Positions 9,068-18,635 of a stretch of 64,000 nt of DNA are shown piece after piece (the first letter of the stretch is position 1; each line of letters starts with the position of its first letter). Origin of the DNA: Haemophilus parainfluenzae (GTDB lineage: Bacteria > Pseudomonadota > Gammaproteobacteria > Enterobacterales > Pasteurellaceae); the NCBI RefSeq assembly GCF_003252725.1, contig NZ_QEPO01000003.1, positions 62,001 to 126,000 on the forward strand, written 5' to 3'. The notes beneath the pieces were generated by a model. That model saw nothing but the letters and a program-made list of their open reading frames with translations. It was not told the origin of the DNA and made no database searches. The position numbers and the translations under genes were made by a program.

Positions 9068-9088
9068 GGGCGGAGCATCATTCCGCCC
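9068..9088 (+). terminator. Possible weak terminator after galE
   Basis: A GC-rich 7-bp stem (9068-9074 with 9082-9088), 7-nt loop, followed only by a mixed TTACTATTTT. Partial read-through into the downstream transporter gene is likely. Confidence 0.5.
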
Positions 9089-9134
9089 TTACTATTTTAA
9101 TCAGATAAAACACGCTCAAAAATAACCGCACTTT

Positions 9135-10415
9135 ATGTCAGAACAATCCCTTTCTAGTCAAATATTTACCCGAAAAATGCTGATCTGTGTTTTCACTGGA
9201 TTTAGTTCGGGTTTACCACTTTTCGTGTTATTGCAAATGTTGCCAGTGTGGCTGACAGATAAAGGGCTTTCCGTTGAATTAATCGGTGCATTGACAGGGG
9301 TGATGGTGCCATATGGTTTGAAGTTTTTATGGGCGCCGTTATTAGATCGCTATTTCCCACATTTTTTAGGGCGTCGTCGTAGTTGGTTATTGATTTCTCA
9401 AGTGATTTTGCTGATTTCCCTTTATGCGATTAGTCAGTTTGATCCCGTGGCAGAGTTAAGTACGGTGGCTAAAATTGCCACATTTATTGCCTTTTTCTCT
9501 GCGACACAAGATATTGTACTCGATGCTTATCGTCGTGAAATTTTAACGGATAATGAATTAGGATTGGGGAACACCATCCATATTAATGCTTATCGTGTTG
9601 CAGGCTTAATTCCTGGCGGGCTCTCGCTTTATTTAGCGACGATTTATCCATGGGAAACCGTCTTTTTATTGACCGCACTTTGTATGCTAGCGGGCATATT
9701 TATGACGCTCTTTTTAGCGAAAGAACCAAACATTGCACAGGTCGATCGTGATCAACCTTTCTATGTGGTGTTTTGGATACCTTTGAAAGAGTTCTTCCAA
9801 CGCAAAGGTGTCGCCCAAGCGATCGGTTTTTTACTCTTTTTATTCTTGTATAAATTTGGCGATTCATTTGCTACTACGTTACAAACGAAATTCGTCTATG
9901 ACATGGGCTTTGAAAAAGAGCATATTGCGTTGGTGGTAAAAAGTACCTCACTTTGGGCGAGTATCTCTGCCGGTCTCGTGGGGGGTGTGATTATGTTGCG
10001 CCTAGGCATTAATCGCGCATTATGGGTATTTGGTTTTATCCAATTGATTACTATTGGTGGATTTATTTGGTTGGCTGCATTTGGGCATTTTGACCATATA
10101 GGTGCTGCAGAACTTTGGAAATTAGGTTTCGTGATTGCGGGTGAATATATCGGTGTTGGTCTTGGTACCGCCGCCTTTGTCGCCTTTATGGCTCGCGAAA
10201 CGAATCCGCTTTATACAGCCACTCAATTAGCTTTATTTACCAGCCTTTCTGCTTTACCAAGTAAAGGGCTTGGTATGTTATCGGGTTACTTGGTTAAAGC
10301 AGTGGGCTACTATCATTTTTTCTGGATTTGTTTATTCCTCGCTATCCCAGGAATGATTTGTTTATTCTGGGTGGCACCATGGAATGAAAAAGGAAATAAA
10401 AAAAGCTTAAAATAA
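9135..10415 (+). CDS. ampG: AmpG-like muropeptide MFS permease
   Basis: A 426-residue major facilitator protein, many hydrophobic segments, with the AmpG-type N-terminus (GFSSGLPLFVLLQMLPVWL), the cytoplasmic loop GRRRSWL and the SATQDIVLDAYRRE motif. AmpG imports GlcNAc-anhydroMurNAc peptides released during wall turnover for recycling; AmpD, which cleaves the imported product, is also in this window at 34.5 kb. It is shorter than E. coli AmpG (491), lacking its C-terminal extension. The ATG lies directly after an uptake signal (9125-9133) and no clear ribosome-binding site is visible. A second uptake signal lies inside the gene (9672-9680). Confidence 0.85.
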   Translation: MSEQSLSSQIFTRKMLICVFTGFSSGLPLFVLLQMLPVWLTDKGLSVELIGALTGVMVPYGLKFLWAPLLDRYFPHFLGRRRSWLLISQVILLISLYAISQFDPVAELSTVAKIATFIAFFSATQDIVLDAYRREILTDNELGLGNTIHINAYRVAGLIPGGLSLYLATIYPWETVFLLTALCMLAGIFMTLFLAKEPNIAQVDRDQPFYVVFWIPLKEFFQRKGVAQAIGFLLFLFLYKFGDSFATTLQTKFVYDMGFEKEHIALVVKSTSLWASISAGLVGGVIMLRLGINRALWVFGFIQLITIGGFIWLAAFGHFDHIGAAELWKLGFVIAGEYIGVGLGTAAFVAFMARETNPLYTATQLALFTSLSALPSKGLGMLSGYLVKAVGYYHFFWICLFLAIPGMICLFWVAPWNEKGNKKSLK

Positions 10416-10469
10416 AATAAAGTGCGGTCAAAATTTACAGTAAAATCATTTGACCAAACAAGGCTTTAA

Positions 10470-11153
<684 letters not shown>

Positions 11154-11169
11154 AATAGACTGGAAACTG

Positions 11170-11202
11170 ACCGCACTTTGAAGAGAAAAGTGCGGTTAAT
11201 TT
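11170..11202 (+). terminator. Uptake-signal inverted-pair terminator of adk
   Basis: Two exact uptake signals in opposite orientation (11170-11178 and 11188-11196) make a 10-bp stem with a 7-nt loop, followed by a T-rich tract. It begins 17 nt past the adk stop. Confidence 0.75.
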
Positions 11203-11250
11203 TTCAAAAGGATTTTGAGATCATAAATTGAGATCGTATTTGGGGACATT

Positions 11251-13275
11251 ATGAGCAAGAAAAGAACAATAGCATTGACGATTTCGGCTATCGCAGTGGC
11301 ACTTGGGATCGGCGCACAATTTTATACCAATCACAAAATCGATCAGGTATTAAAAAATTTCCCTTACTCTTTGGATAATCAAGCAACATTGAATGTGACG
11401 CAAACCGCGAAAAACTTTTTTATTCGTGAGTTGATCTTTAGTGTAAAAGATATCGATGCGAAAAGCACAAATGTGATTTCAACTAAGCTCACCGCGCTGC
11501 CTTTCTTCATTACAGCAGAGTCTCAGTTATCCGATCAATTAGTTCGTCAATTAAATAAAACATTAAATATCACGATTGATAAAAACACGATTAATAGTAA
11601 ATTTTCGCCGGTAGGAGATTATTTACAGTCTGATATTTTGACGGAATTCCGTGATTTCGCGAATAAGTCCCAAAACCTTTCTATCGGTCTTCATTTCTTA
11701 AAAAATAAAGAAGTTGAGCTGAAAACTACCTTAAGTGGTTTTAATTACGATAAAGACACGAAACTTGAAGAAATTGATGGTGAAGCTCGCCTTGTGCCTG
11801 TCGGTGCAAATCAATACGACCTATCAAGTATTGACCTAACCGCAAAAAATGCCGAAGTAGCATTGTTAAATGGGGAAAATACCCATGTTTATATGAAAAA
11901 TGCGACTTATCATTTTGACGTAAAACCAGGCGAAGCAGATAAGCGTGATCTGAGTACAAAATTCAGCAGTGATATTTTGCGCGTTGCCAATAAAAGTCGT
12001 ACGACAGAAGAAAGCCAAGCAACAGCGGGTGGTTTAAATTTATTGATTAAACAAAATGGCGTGCCAAGTGCGGTCAATTTTCATCATGAATTTAAAAAAT
12101 TAAGTGATGGCTCACTAGACATTAAAGACGGCGTCAATTTGTTAACGAAAATTTTTACACAAAACGATCGTTTTGATGGTTCGTTATCCGTGCTTTCTGT
12201 CAATGTGCCTAAAAATAATCAACCTTACTTTAACTTACAAAATGCCGGTCTTGAACTTAAGTTGGCGAATACGGATTTAACCAAGGCTAATGTAGATTTT
12301 AAACTGAATGTTGATAGTGTGAAGCAAACCCCTGCCGATGAAGAGCGTAAATGGGAAGCTAAAGGCGGTAAAGTTAATATTCAGTTAGATGATTACAACG
12401 TGGCAAACGAATTAGCGTTTGTACCGTTTTTATTAGATGCTTTTGCTGAGAAAGAGGCACCATCAAAAGACAATAAAGACTTCTTGAATGCCAAAGATAA
12501 ATGGGTGAAAGAATTTAGTGGCAAAACCAATATTGAGGCAGCCTTAAAATCATTTAATATGGCCGATTTAGTGCTTGATGACGTATCAGCCAGTGATAAG
12601 ACGGAAACATTAGACAATGATCAATATAATGAACATATCACATTGTCTGCGAATAAAGCCAGTTATCCAAGTGCAGGGTTCCAATTTGAAAAATTAGTAG
12701 CTGATGCACCATTTAAAATTAATCACAGCAAAGCACATTTATCAGCAAGATTTTGCTCAGCACCGTTTTATGGGGCTTTATGCAGCACGCATTTAACGTC
12801 AGCCACATTTGATAAGTACATTAAAAACTCTTGGAAAGAGCTTGATTTAATCGTTGATAATGCAACGTTGAATTTAAATCTTAATACTTATCCGGAGACC
12901 AATGCTTATCCAGTTAAATTGGAAGTGAGTGGTATTGTGCCCCAAGTGCCTGAAGATGATTCATCAGACATGATTCCAGATAATATTGAAGGCACATTTA
13001 ATCTGACATTAAGTAAAATGTTGTTTGATGATCAAAATGAAAAAGCCTTAGCCATTAAGGAAAATTCATACTTTTGGCAATATTTAAGTAGTTTTGTGAA
13101 ACATGATGGAAAACTTCACCGAGAATTTGTGGAAGAAGGTGATAATTACGTTTCTAGAGTGGAAAAAACGGAAAATGGTTACTTAATTAATGGTCGTACG
13201 CTTGAAGATCTTCGTCAAGAAAGCATGATGGAGACTGATGAGGGCGAAGAAGAGAAGCCTGCAGCAACTGACTAG
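11251..13275 (+). CDS. Membrane-anchored periplasmic protein, YdgA/DUF945-like
   Basis: A 674-residue protein with a single N-terminal membrane anchor (residues about 6-24, after a basic MSKKR) and a large hydrophilic, beta-rich periplasmic part. The arrangement and N-terminus recall YdgA (DUF945) proteins of enterobacteria, whose function is poorly known; the similarity is weak by eye and the protein is longer than E. coli YdgA. The C-terminus is very acidic (DEGEEEKP). Four cysteines occur, two of them flanking a short segment at about 508-516 (CSAPFYGALC), possibly a disulfide. It has its own position between adk and convergent lipA. An internal uptake signal is at 12066-12074. Confidence 0.5.
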   Translation: MSKKRTIALTISAIAVALGIGAQFYTNHKIDQVLKNFPYSLDNQATLNVTQTAKNFFIRELIFSVKDIDAKSTNVISTKLTALPFFITAESQLSDQLVRQLNKTLNITIDKNTINSKFSPVGDYLQSDILTEFRDFANKSQNLSIGLHFLKNKEVELKTTLSGFNYDKDTKLEEIDGEARLVPVGANQYDLSSIDLTAKNAEVALLNGENTHVYMKNATYHFDVKPGEADKRDLSTKFSSDILRVANKSRTTEESQATAGGLNLLIKQNGVPSAVNFHHEFKKLSDGSLDIKDGVNLLTKIFTQNDRFDGSLSVLSVNVPKNNQPYFNLQNAGLELKLANTDLTKANVDFKLNVDSVKQTPADEERKWEAKGGKVNIQLDDYNVANELAFVPFLLDAFAEKEAPSKDNKDFLNAKDKWVKEFSGKTNIEAALKSFNMADLVLDDVSASDKTETLDNDQYNEHITLSANKASYPSAGFQFEKLVADAPFKINHSKAHLSARFCSAPFYGALCSTHLTSATFDKYIKNSWKELDLIVDNATLNLNLNTYPETNAYPVKLEVSGIVPQVPEDDSSDMIPDNIEGTFNLTLSKMLFDDQNEKALAIKENSYFWQYLSSFVKHDGKLHREFVEEGDNYVSRVEKTENGYLINGRTLEDLRQESMMETDEGEEEKPAATD

Positions 13276-13290
13276 TTGAAAGGATAATAT

Positions 13291-13330
13291 AAAAATGACC
13301 GCACTTGAGATTCAAAGTGCGGTCATTTTT
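13291..13330. terminator. Bidirectional uptake-signal terminator between the YdgA-like gene and lipA
   Basis: A perfect 16-bp inverted repeat (13291-13306 with 13315-13330) containing two opposed exact uptake signals, an 8-nt loop and A/T tracts at both ends. It serves the converging YdgA-like gene and lipA. Confidence 0.88.
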
Positions 13331-13344
13331 TTATCTGTTTTTGA

Positions 13345-14307
13345 TTACTTCACTAATCCACCACTTGCTTGTAAATCAGCATGGTAGGAAGAGCGAACAA
13401 ATGGGCCACAGGCTGCGTGTTCAAAGCCCATTGCGTTGGCTTTATTACGGAACTCATCAAATTCGGCTGGTGGCACATAGCGCGCAACCGGTAAGTGATG
13501 GCGACTAGGTTGAAGGTATTGACCCAGTGTAAGCATGGTGACGCCGTTTGCACGTAAGTCTTCCATCACTTCAAGAATTTCTTCATTGGTTTCACCCAAT
13601 CCAACCATTAAGCCTGATTTAGTAGGGATGTTTGGGAACATTTCTTTGAAATCATGAAGTAATTTCAAAGACCACTGATAATCAGCACCCGGACGAATTT
13701 CTTTATATAAACGTGGCACATTTTCCAAGTTGTGGTTGAACACATCCGGTGGATTGTCTTTTAATTTTTCTAAGGCTTGAGTAATACGTCCACGGAAATC
13801 AGGAACCAAAATCTCAATTTTGATGCCAGGGTTTAATGCACGCACTTCTTTTACACATTCAGCAAAATGACCTGCACCACGATCAGGTAAATCATCACGG
13901 TCTACAGAGGTAATCACCACATATTTCAACTTCATATCTTGGATAGTTTCAGCTAATTTACGTGGTTCATCCGGATCGGGTGGTAATGGTTTACCATGTG
14001 CAACGTCACAGAAAGGGCAACGACGAGTACAAATCGCCCCTAAAATCATAAAGGTTGCCGTACCATGGTTAAAGCACTCGTGTAAATTTGGACAAGACGC
14101 TTCTTCGCAGACAGAATGTAGGCCATGACGACGCATCCCGTTTTTGATAGTCTCGATCTTTAATGAGCTAGATGGCAATTTGATTTTCATCCATTCCGGC
14201 TTTTTCAATAATTCTTGATTAGGATCGATGTTTTTAACAGGGATGATCGATGTTTTGGCAGCATCGCGGTATTTCACTCCGCGTTCCATTTTAAAAGGCG
14301 TTGACAT
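13345..14307 (-). CDS. lipA: Lipoyl synthase
   Basis: A 320-residue radical SAM enzyme that inserts two sulfurs into protein-bound octanoyl groups. Both iron-sulfur clusters can be assigned: the auxiliary cluster cysteines C67, C72 and C78 ([12 protein letters not shown]) and the radical-SAM cysteines C93, C97 and C100 (CTRRCPFC). The C-terminal RSSYHAD provides the serine ligand usual in LipA. It follows lipB after a 62-nt gap with a terminator-like hairpin, so expression may be partly uncoupled from lipB. AGGAAAG serves as its ribosome-binding site. Confidence 0.97.
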   Translation of the reverse strand: MSTPFKMERGVKYRDAAKTSIIPVKNIDPNQELLKKPEWMKIKLPSSSLKIETIKNGMRRHGLHSVCEEASCPNLHECFNHGTATFMILGAICTRRCPFCDVAHGKPLPPDPDEPRKLAETIQDMKLKYVVITSVDRDDLPDRGAGHFAECVKEVRALNPGIKIEILVPDFRGRITQALEKLKDNPPDVFNHNLENVPRLYKEIRPGADYQWSLKLLHDFKEMFPNIPTKSGLMVGLGETNEEILEVMEDLRANGVTMLTLGQYLQPSRHHLPVARYVPPAEFDEFRNKANAMGFEHAACGPFVRSSYHADLQASGGLVK

Positions 14308-14322
14308 TGTTCTTTCCTAAAG

Positions 14323-14347
14323 AAAAATGCCTGATTCAGGCATTTTT
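14323..14347 (-). terminator. Hairpin/attenuator between lipB and lipA
   Basis: A 12-bp inverted repeat (14323-14334 with 14336-14347) ends in a run of U on the minus strand, immediately upstream of the lipA ribosome-binding site. It may be an intrinsic terminator with read-through. Confidence 0.6.
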
Positions 14348-14369
14348 AAATGTGTTATAAAAGTGAATG

Positions 14370-15011
14370 TTATAAATTTGTAACATTATAGCCCAAAAGT
14401 TCAGCAAAGTGTTTAATTAATTTTGGGGAAACCTTGTCAAGTGTCGCCTCTTCTTTACCGATAAAATCAGCAAGCTGACACATTTCAAGTCCTGCATAGC
14501 CACAAGGATTAATGTAGTGGAAAGGATTGAGATCCATATTGATATTAAACGCAAGCCCATGGAAAGAGCAGCCTTTACGGATACGTAAACCTAATGAACA
14601 GATTTTTTTGCCATCAATATACACGCCAGGTGCATCAGGTTTGGGATAACCTTCAATGCCATAGTCTGCAAGGGTTTTCACAACAGATTGTTCAAGTGCG
14701 GTCACTAATTGACGAACATTTAAATGTTCATGACGCTTGATATCAATGAGCACATACATGACCTGCTGACCAGGACCATGATAGGTAATTTGGCCACCAC
14801 GATCCGATTGTACAACAGGAATATCACTGCGTTGTAATAAGTGTTCTGGTTTGCCCGCTTGGCCTTGTGTGAAAACAGGATGATGCTCAATTAACCAAAT
14901 TTCATCGGTGGTTTCTGCATTTCGATTATCCGTGAATTCCTGCATTTTGTGCCAGATCTCTTGATAATCTTGTAATCCTAATTGACGGACAATTAAATCT
15001 GTTTTGTTCAT
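14370..15011 (-). CDS. lipB: Octanoyl-[acyl-carrier-protein]:protein octanoyltransferase
   Basis: A 213-residue enzyme that moves octanoate from ACP onto lipoyl domains, the step before Lip[13 protein letters not shown] (71-82), the region around Lys136 and the nucleophilic Cys170 (INPCGYAG) are all present. The frame is open further upstream, but the ATG at 15011 gives the same length as E. coli LipB and lies one base after the ybeD stop, implying coupled translation. An uptake signal lies in frame (14694-14702). Confidence 0.96.
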   Translation of the reverse strand: MNKTDLIVRQLGLQDYQEIWHKMQEFTDNRNAETTDEIWLIEHHPVFTQGQAGKPEHLLQRSDIPVVQSDRGGQITYHGPGQQVMYVLIDIKRHEHLNVRQLVTALEQSVVKTLADYGIEGYPKPDAPGVYIDGKKICSLGLRIRKGCSFHGLAFNINMDLNPFHYINPCGYAGLEMCQLADFIGKEEATLDKVSPKLIKHFAELLGYNVTNL

Positions 15012-15012
15012 C

Positions 15013-15291
15013 TTAGATAACCATTTTGACACCTTCAACTTTAGCAAGCTCTTTGTAAAGCGTTTCTACTTGCTCAAAGTTTTGTGCCACGATATCAATT
15101 GAAACAGAATTATAGGTTCCTTTGCTGCTGGGTTTTTCCTTTGGAATATAATCACCCGGTAAATATTTTTGTATCACTGCTACGATGTCTTGCGCTAAAC
15201 CTTCACGGTTAACACCTGCGACTTTAAATGTCATTGCAGCGGGAAATTCCATTACTTCTTTTAGTTTTTCATAATCGTTTTCGGTTGTCAT
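15013..15291 (-). CDS. ybeD: YbeD/DUF493 family protein
   Basis: A 92-residue protein of the DUF493 family, an ACT-like small domain. Its place between dacA and lipB is conserved in enterobacteria and Haemophilus, which suggests a link with lipoate metabolism or its control, but no activity is established. The stop codon is adjacent to the lipB start. It is the first gene of the ybeD-lipB-lipA unit, 108 nt from dacA. Confidence 0.85.
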   Translation of the reverse strand: MTTENDYEKLKEVMEFPAAMTFKVAGVNREGLAQDIVAVIQKYLPGDYIPKEKPSSKGTYNSVSIDIVAQNFEQVETLYKELAKVEGVKMVI

Positions 15292-15399
15292 GTTGTTTCC
15301 TTAATTTAAGAATAAGGTGCGTGAATCAGCTAAATTAACACACCTTACGAATTTATTGATGTGATATAAATGGGGAAGTGCGGTTAATTTTCAAGGTGT

Positions 15400-16587
15400 T
15401 TAGTCAAATAATCCTTTAACTGTTAATACTAACCAGTCCCAACCTTTACCTAAGAAGCCGCCTTCTTGTACATCTTCTAATGCTTGAAGATTTACGGTAG
15501 CGACATCTTTGCCGTCTAATTGATAAACGATTTTACCCACCACTTGGCCTTTTGCTAAAGGTGCTTGTAAGTATTTGTTATCTAATTCATAACGTGCTTT
15601 TAAGTCAGTTTGTTTACCTTTTGGCACAGTGATAAAGCCATCTTCTAATACACCAAGTTTAACGTCACCTTTATCACCGTAGTAAACAGATTGTTTGGAA
15701 ATTTCTTCGCCTGCTTTTTGAGTTTTTAAGGTTTCAAAGTTAGCAAAACCCCATTGTAAGAGTTTTTTACTTTCTACTTCACGGCCTTTATAGGTCGGTA
15801 CACCCATTACAACAGAAATTAAACGCATATTGTTTGGACTTGTTGCTGATGCGACAAGATTGTAACCTGCTTGGCTTGTGTGACCGGTTTTCATACCATC
15901 CACGTTAATGGTTTTATCCCATAATAAGCCATTACGGTTAGGTTGTTTGATTTTGTTAAAGGTGAAGTCTTTTTCAGCGTAGATTTTATATTCTTCCGGT
16001 AAATCACGGATAATGTGCGCACCAATAATCGCCATATCACGTGCAGTTGAATATTGGTTTGGATCGTCTAAACCATGTGGAGTCGTGAAGTTTGTATTTT
16101 TTAAGCCAAATTGTTGAACGTATTTATTCATGGTATCAACGAAGTTAGCCACGGTACCCGAAATATGTTCAGCTACTGCGACACAAGCATCATTACCAGA
16201 AACAATGATAATCCCTTTGTTTAAATCACCCACAGACACTTGTTGATTTAAATTTAAGAACATTTTTGACGAATCAGGGAAATTTCTACCCCAAGCGCTT
16301 TCACTAATTGTCACCATATCTTCATTATGGATTTTACCTTGTTTTAATGCTGCCCCAACCACGTAGCTAGTCATCATTTTCGTTAATGAAGCGGGGTATT
16401 GACGTTGGTCTGGGTTAAGTGATGCAAGTACCGCACCAGAATTGTAATCCATTAAAACATAAGTTTGCGCATTCACTTCCGGTACTGCGATACCGTATTG
16501 AATATCTTCAGCAGCAGCAAATGTTGATACTGCCATTAATCCCGAGCAGAGTGCAATTTTTTTCAATTTTGCAGATTGTTTTAACAT
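15400..16587 (-). CDS. dacA: D-alanyl-D-alanine carboxypeptidase (penicillin-binding protein 5 type)
   Basis: A 395-residue low-molecular-mass PBP that trims the terminal D-alanine from peptidoglycan stem peptides. The signal peptide ends near residue 26 (TFAAA). The active-site motifs are S67-L-T-K70, S130-G-N and K233-T-G. A C-terminal PBP5 domain follows (from about 285), and the last residues (WDWLVLTVKGLF) form the amphipathic membrane anchor. It lies 18 nt downstream of rlpA in the wall-synthesis cluster. Confidence 0.95.
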   Translation of the reverse strand: MLKQSAKLKKIALCSGLMAVSTFAAAEDIQYGIAVPEVNAQTYVLMDYNSGAVLASLNPDQRQYPASLTKMMTSYVVGAALKQGKIHNEDMVTISESAWGRNFPDSSKMFLNLNQQVSVGDLNKGIIIVSGNDACVAVAEHISGTVANFVDTMNKYVQQFGLKNTNFTTPHGLDDPNQYSTARDMAIIGAHIIRDLPEEYKIYAEKDFTFNKIKQPNRNGLLWDKTINVDGMKTGHTSQAGYNLVASATSPNNMRLISVVMGVPTYKGREVESKKLLQWGFANFETLKTQKAGEEISKQSVYYGDKGDVKLGVLEDGFITVPKGKQTDLKARYELDNKYLQAPLAKGQVVGKIVYQLDGKDVATVNLQALEDVQEGGFLGKGWDWLVLTVKGLFD

Positions 16588-16605
16588 AGCATTTCCTTTA
16601 ATAGC

Positions 16606-17466
16606 TTATTGGTTTTTATAAGTATAAACGATTACGGGTTGCCCATTGATCGTTTTTTGTAATTTTGTTTTTAATTGATTCATATCCGCTTGATCCGCAA
16701 TTGGTCCAAAATGGATTTCATAGTTTCGCCCGTTTTGGTTAATTTCGGTTTTTATGTCGTCTAACGCGAGCTTTGTGATGATGCTTTCTGCTTGATTTTT
16801 TGACGACAGCGCGAGTAGTTTTAGCTTGAAGACAGTTTTGGCATCGTTTGTGCTGTCTAAGTTTTGATTTTTTTTTTCGTTATTTTTATTGATAACTAAA
16901 CGATCACTGGCCTCTTGCGTTTTAGCATGCTTGGCGAGTGTTTTTGCCCCTGCACCTGAAATTTGACCTTTGTGATCCACATGTAACGCTTCAATTCTTA
17001 CTTGCCCTGTACCACGAGCAATAAGACCCAATTCTTTCGCAGCAGAATGGGATAAGTCAATGATACGTTTCTCACTGAATGGACCGCGATCATTAATTCG
17101 CACAATCACTTTGCGATTATTATGCAAGTTTGTGACAACTGCATAAGAGTTTAAAGGCAACGTTTTATGGGCTGCAGTGAAAAGAGCCGAATTATAGCGT
17201 TCACCATTAGCTGTTTTACGACCATTAAATTTATGGTGGTAATAACTTGCTGTCCCTTCTTTTGAATAGGACTTTGCCTCATCACCTTGTGTGGTGTATG
17301 TTCTACCATTCACTTCATAGCTTTGTGGCGCTTGAACGGTCGTAGTAATCGACAGCGAATCCCCTTGAATACCATACATTTTTTGTGTATCGGCAAAAGC
17401 AGAGAAACTTGAGCTGCTTATCAAGGTGAAAAGTGCGGTCGTTTTTAAGATGTTTTTTAATGTCAT
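16606..17466 (-). CDS. rlpA: RlpA septal-ring lytic transglycosylase-like protein (DPBB + SPOR)
   Basis: A 286-residue envelope protein. A Sec signal peptide (about 1-25) ends SAFA with no cysteine, so unlike E. coli RlpA it is not a lipoprotein. The double-psi beta-barrel (about 70-160) has TASYYHHKFNGRKTANGE and the catalytic-type motif RINDRGPF; a C-terminal SPOR domain (about 213-286) binds denuded glycan at the division site. A run of ten A residues (16868-16877) encodes part of the linker and is a potential slippage site. An uptake signal is read in frame within the signal peptide (17431-17439, residues TTALF). The ATG at 17466 was preferred to an upstream TTG. Confidence 0.9.
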   Translation of the reverse strand: MTLKNILKTTALFTLISSSSFSAFADTQKMYGIQGDSLSITTTVQAPQSYEVNGRTYTTQGDEAKSYSKEGTASYYHHKFNGRKTANGERYNSALFTAAHKTLPLNSYAVVTNLHNNRKVIVRINDRGPFSEKRIIDLSHSAAKELGLIARGTGQVRIEALHVDHKGQISGAGAKTLAKHAKTQEASDRLVINKNNEKKNQNLDSTNDAKTVFKLKLLALSSKNQAESIITKLALDDIKTEINQNGRNYEIHFGPIADQADMNQLKTKLQKTINGQPVIVYTYKNQ

Positions 17467-17519
17467 ACTTATTACTTTCAAGATTATCGGTGCTCTTCAT
17501 AAGAAAGCCAAAAGGAAAA

Positions 17520-18635
17520 TTAGTTCCCTTTCATAAAGCGAGGTTTGTGAGTATGAATAGACATCACTAAACCAAAGCTCGCCATAATGGCCACATATGA
17601 AGTACCGCCGTAGCTAAAGAGTGGTAAAGGCACCCCTACGACAGGCAAAATGCCGCTCACCATACCAATATTCACGAAGACATAAACGAAGAATATCAGT
17701 GTGGTTGCACCAGCAAGAATACGCCCGAAAGAGGTTTCTGCATTTACCGCAATCATTAAGCCACGGATAATAATAAACAAATAAATTGCCATCAGAATAA
17801 GAAAACCGACCATTCCATGTTCTTCACTCATCACGGCAAAAATAAAATCAGTGTGTGGTTCAGGCAAAAATTCTAATTGGGATTGTGTCCCTTGCATCCA
17901 TCCCTTGCCAGATATACCGCCTGAACCGATGGCAATTTTGGATTGCAAAATATGGTAACCCGCACCAAGAGGATCTTTCTCGGGGTCAAGTAACGTTAAT
18001 ACACGCATGCGTTGGTAGTCATGCATTAAATACATCCACATGATAGGAATAAATGCCGCTAATCCAACTACAGCAGCAAGAATAAGCCACCAACTCATCC
18101 CTGCTAAGAATACCACGAATAAGCCTGATGCACTAACCAGAATTGATGTGCCTAAGTCTGGTTGAATAGCCACAAGTAAAGTTGGCACAATAATCATGGC
18201 AATAGCAATAAAGGTTTCGCTCATTTTCGGTGGTAGTGGACGGTTACCTAAATATACTGCGACCATTAATGGTACCGCGAGTTTGACAATTTCAGAAGGT
18301 TGAAAGCGAATAAACCCAAGATCTAACCAACGTTGCGCCCCTTTACTGGTTGTTCCGATAGCATCAACCAAGATCAGCATGATAAAACCCACCAAATATA
18401 GGTAAGGAGCGAGTCGCTGATAAAATTTAGGGGGAAGTTGCGCCATAATCATCATCACGGCAAAACCTAATATGACCTGAATAATACGATTTTGGAACAT
18501 GACTTCACTGGCGCCTGATGCACTATAAAGCACAAGCATGCCATAAGCCGTAATAGCGGCTAATCCAATAAATAATAAAAAATCAATATGTAAGCGTTGC
18601 CATAATCGCAAGCATAAAGGCACTTTTTCTTCCAT
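17520..18635 (-). CDS. mrdB: Rod-shape peptidoglycan glycosyltransferase RodA (SEDS family)
   Basis: A 371-residue polytopic SEDS protein that polymerises lipid II during cell elongation as partner of PBP2. Family features include the basic cytoplasmic N-terminus, [21 protein letters not shown] (holding the catalytic aspartate) and the C-terminal [11 protein letters not shown]. Its ATG shares one base with the PBP2 stop codon (TAATG), a tight translational coupling that fits the one-to-one complex of the two proteins. Confidence 0.96.
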   Translation of the reverse strand: MEEKVPLCLRLWQRLHIDFLLFIGLAAITAYGMLVLYSASGASEVMFQNRIIQVILGFAVMMIMAQLPPKFYQRLAPYLYLVGFIMLILVDAIGTTSKGAQRWLDLGFIRFQPSEIVKLAVPLMVAVYLGNRPLPPKMSETFIAIAMIIVPTLLVAIQPDLGTSILVSASGLFVVFLAGMSWWLILAAVVGLAAFIPIMWMYLMHDYQRMRVLTLLDPEKDPLGAGYHILQSKIAIGSGGISGKGWMQGTQSQLEFLPEPHTDFIFAVMSEEHGMVGFLILMAIYLFIIIRGLMIAVNAETSFGRILAGATTLIFFVYVFVNIGMVSGILPVVGVPLPLFSYGGTSYVAIMASFGLVMSIHTHKPRFMKGN

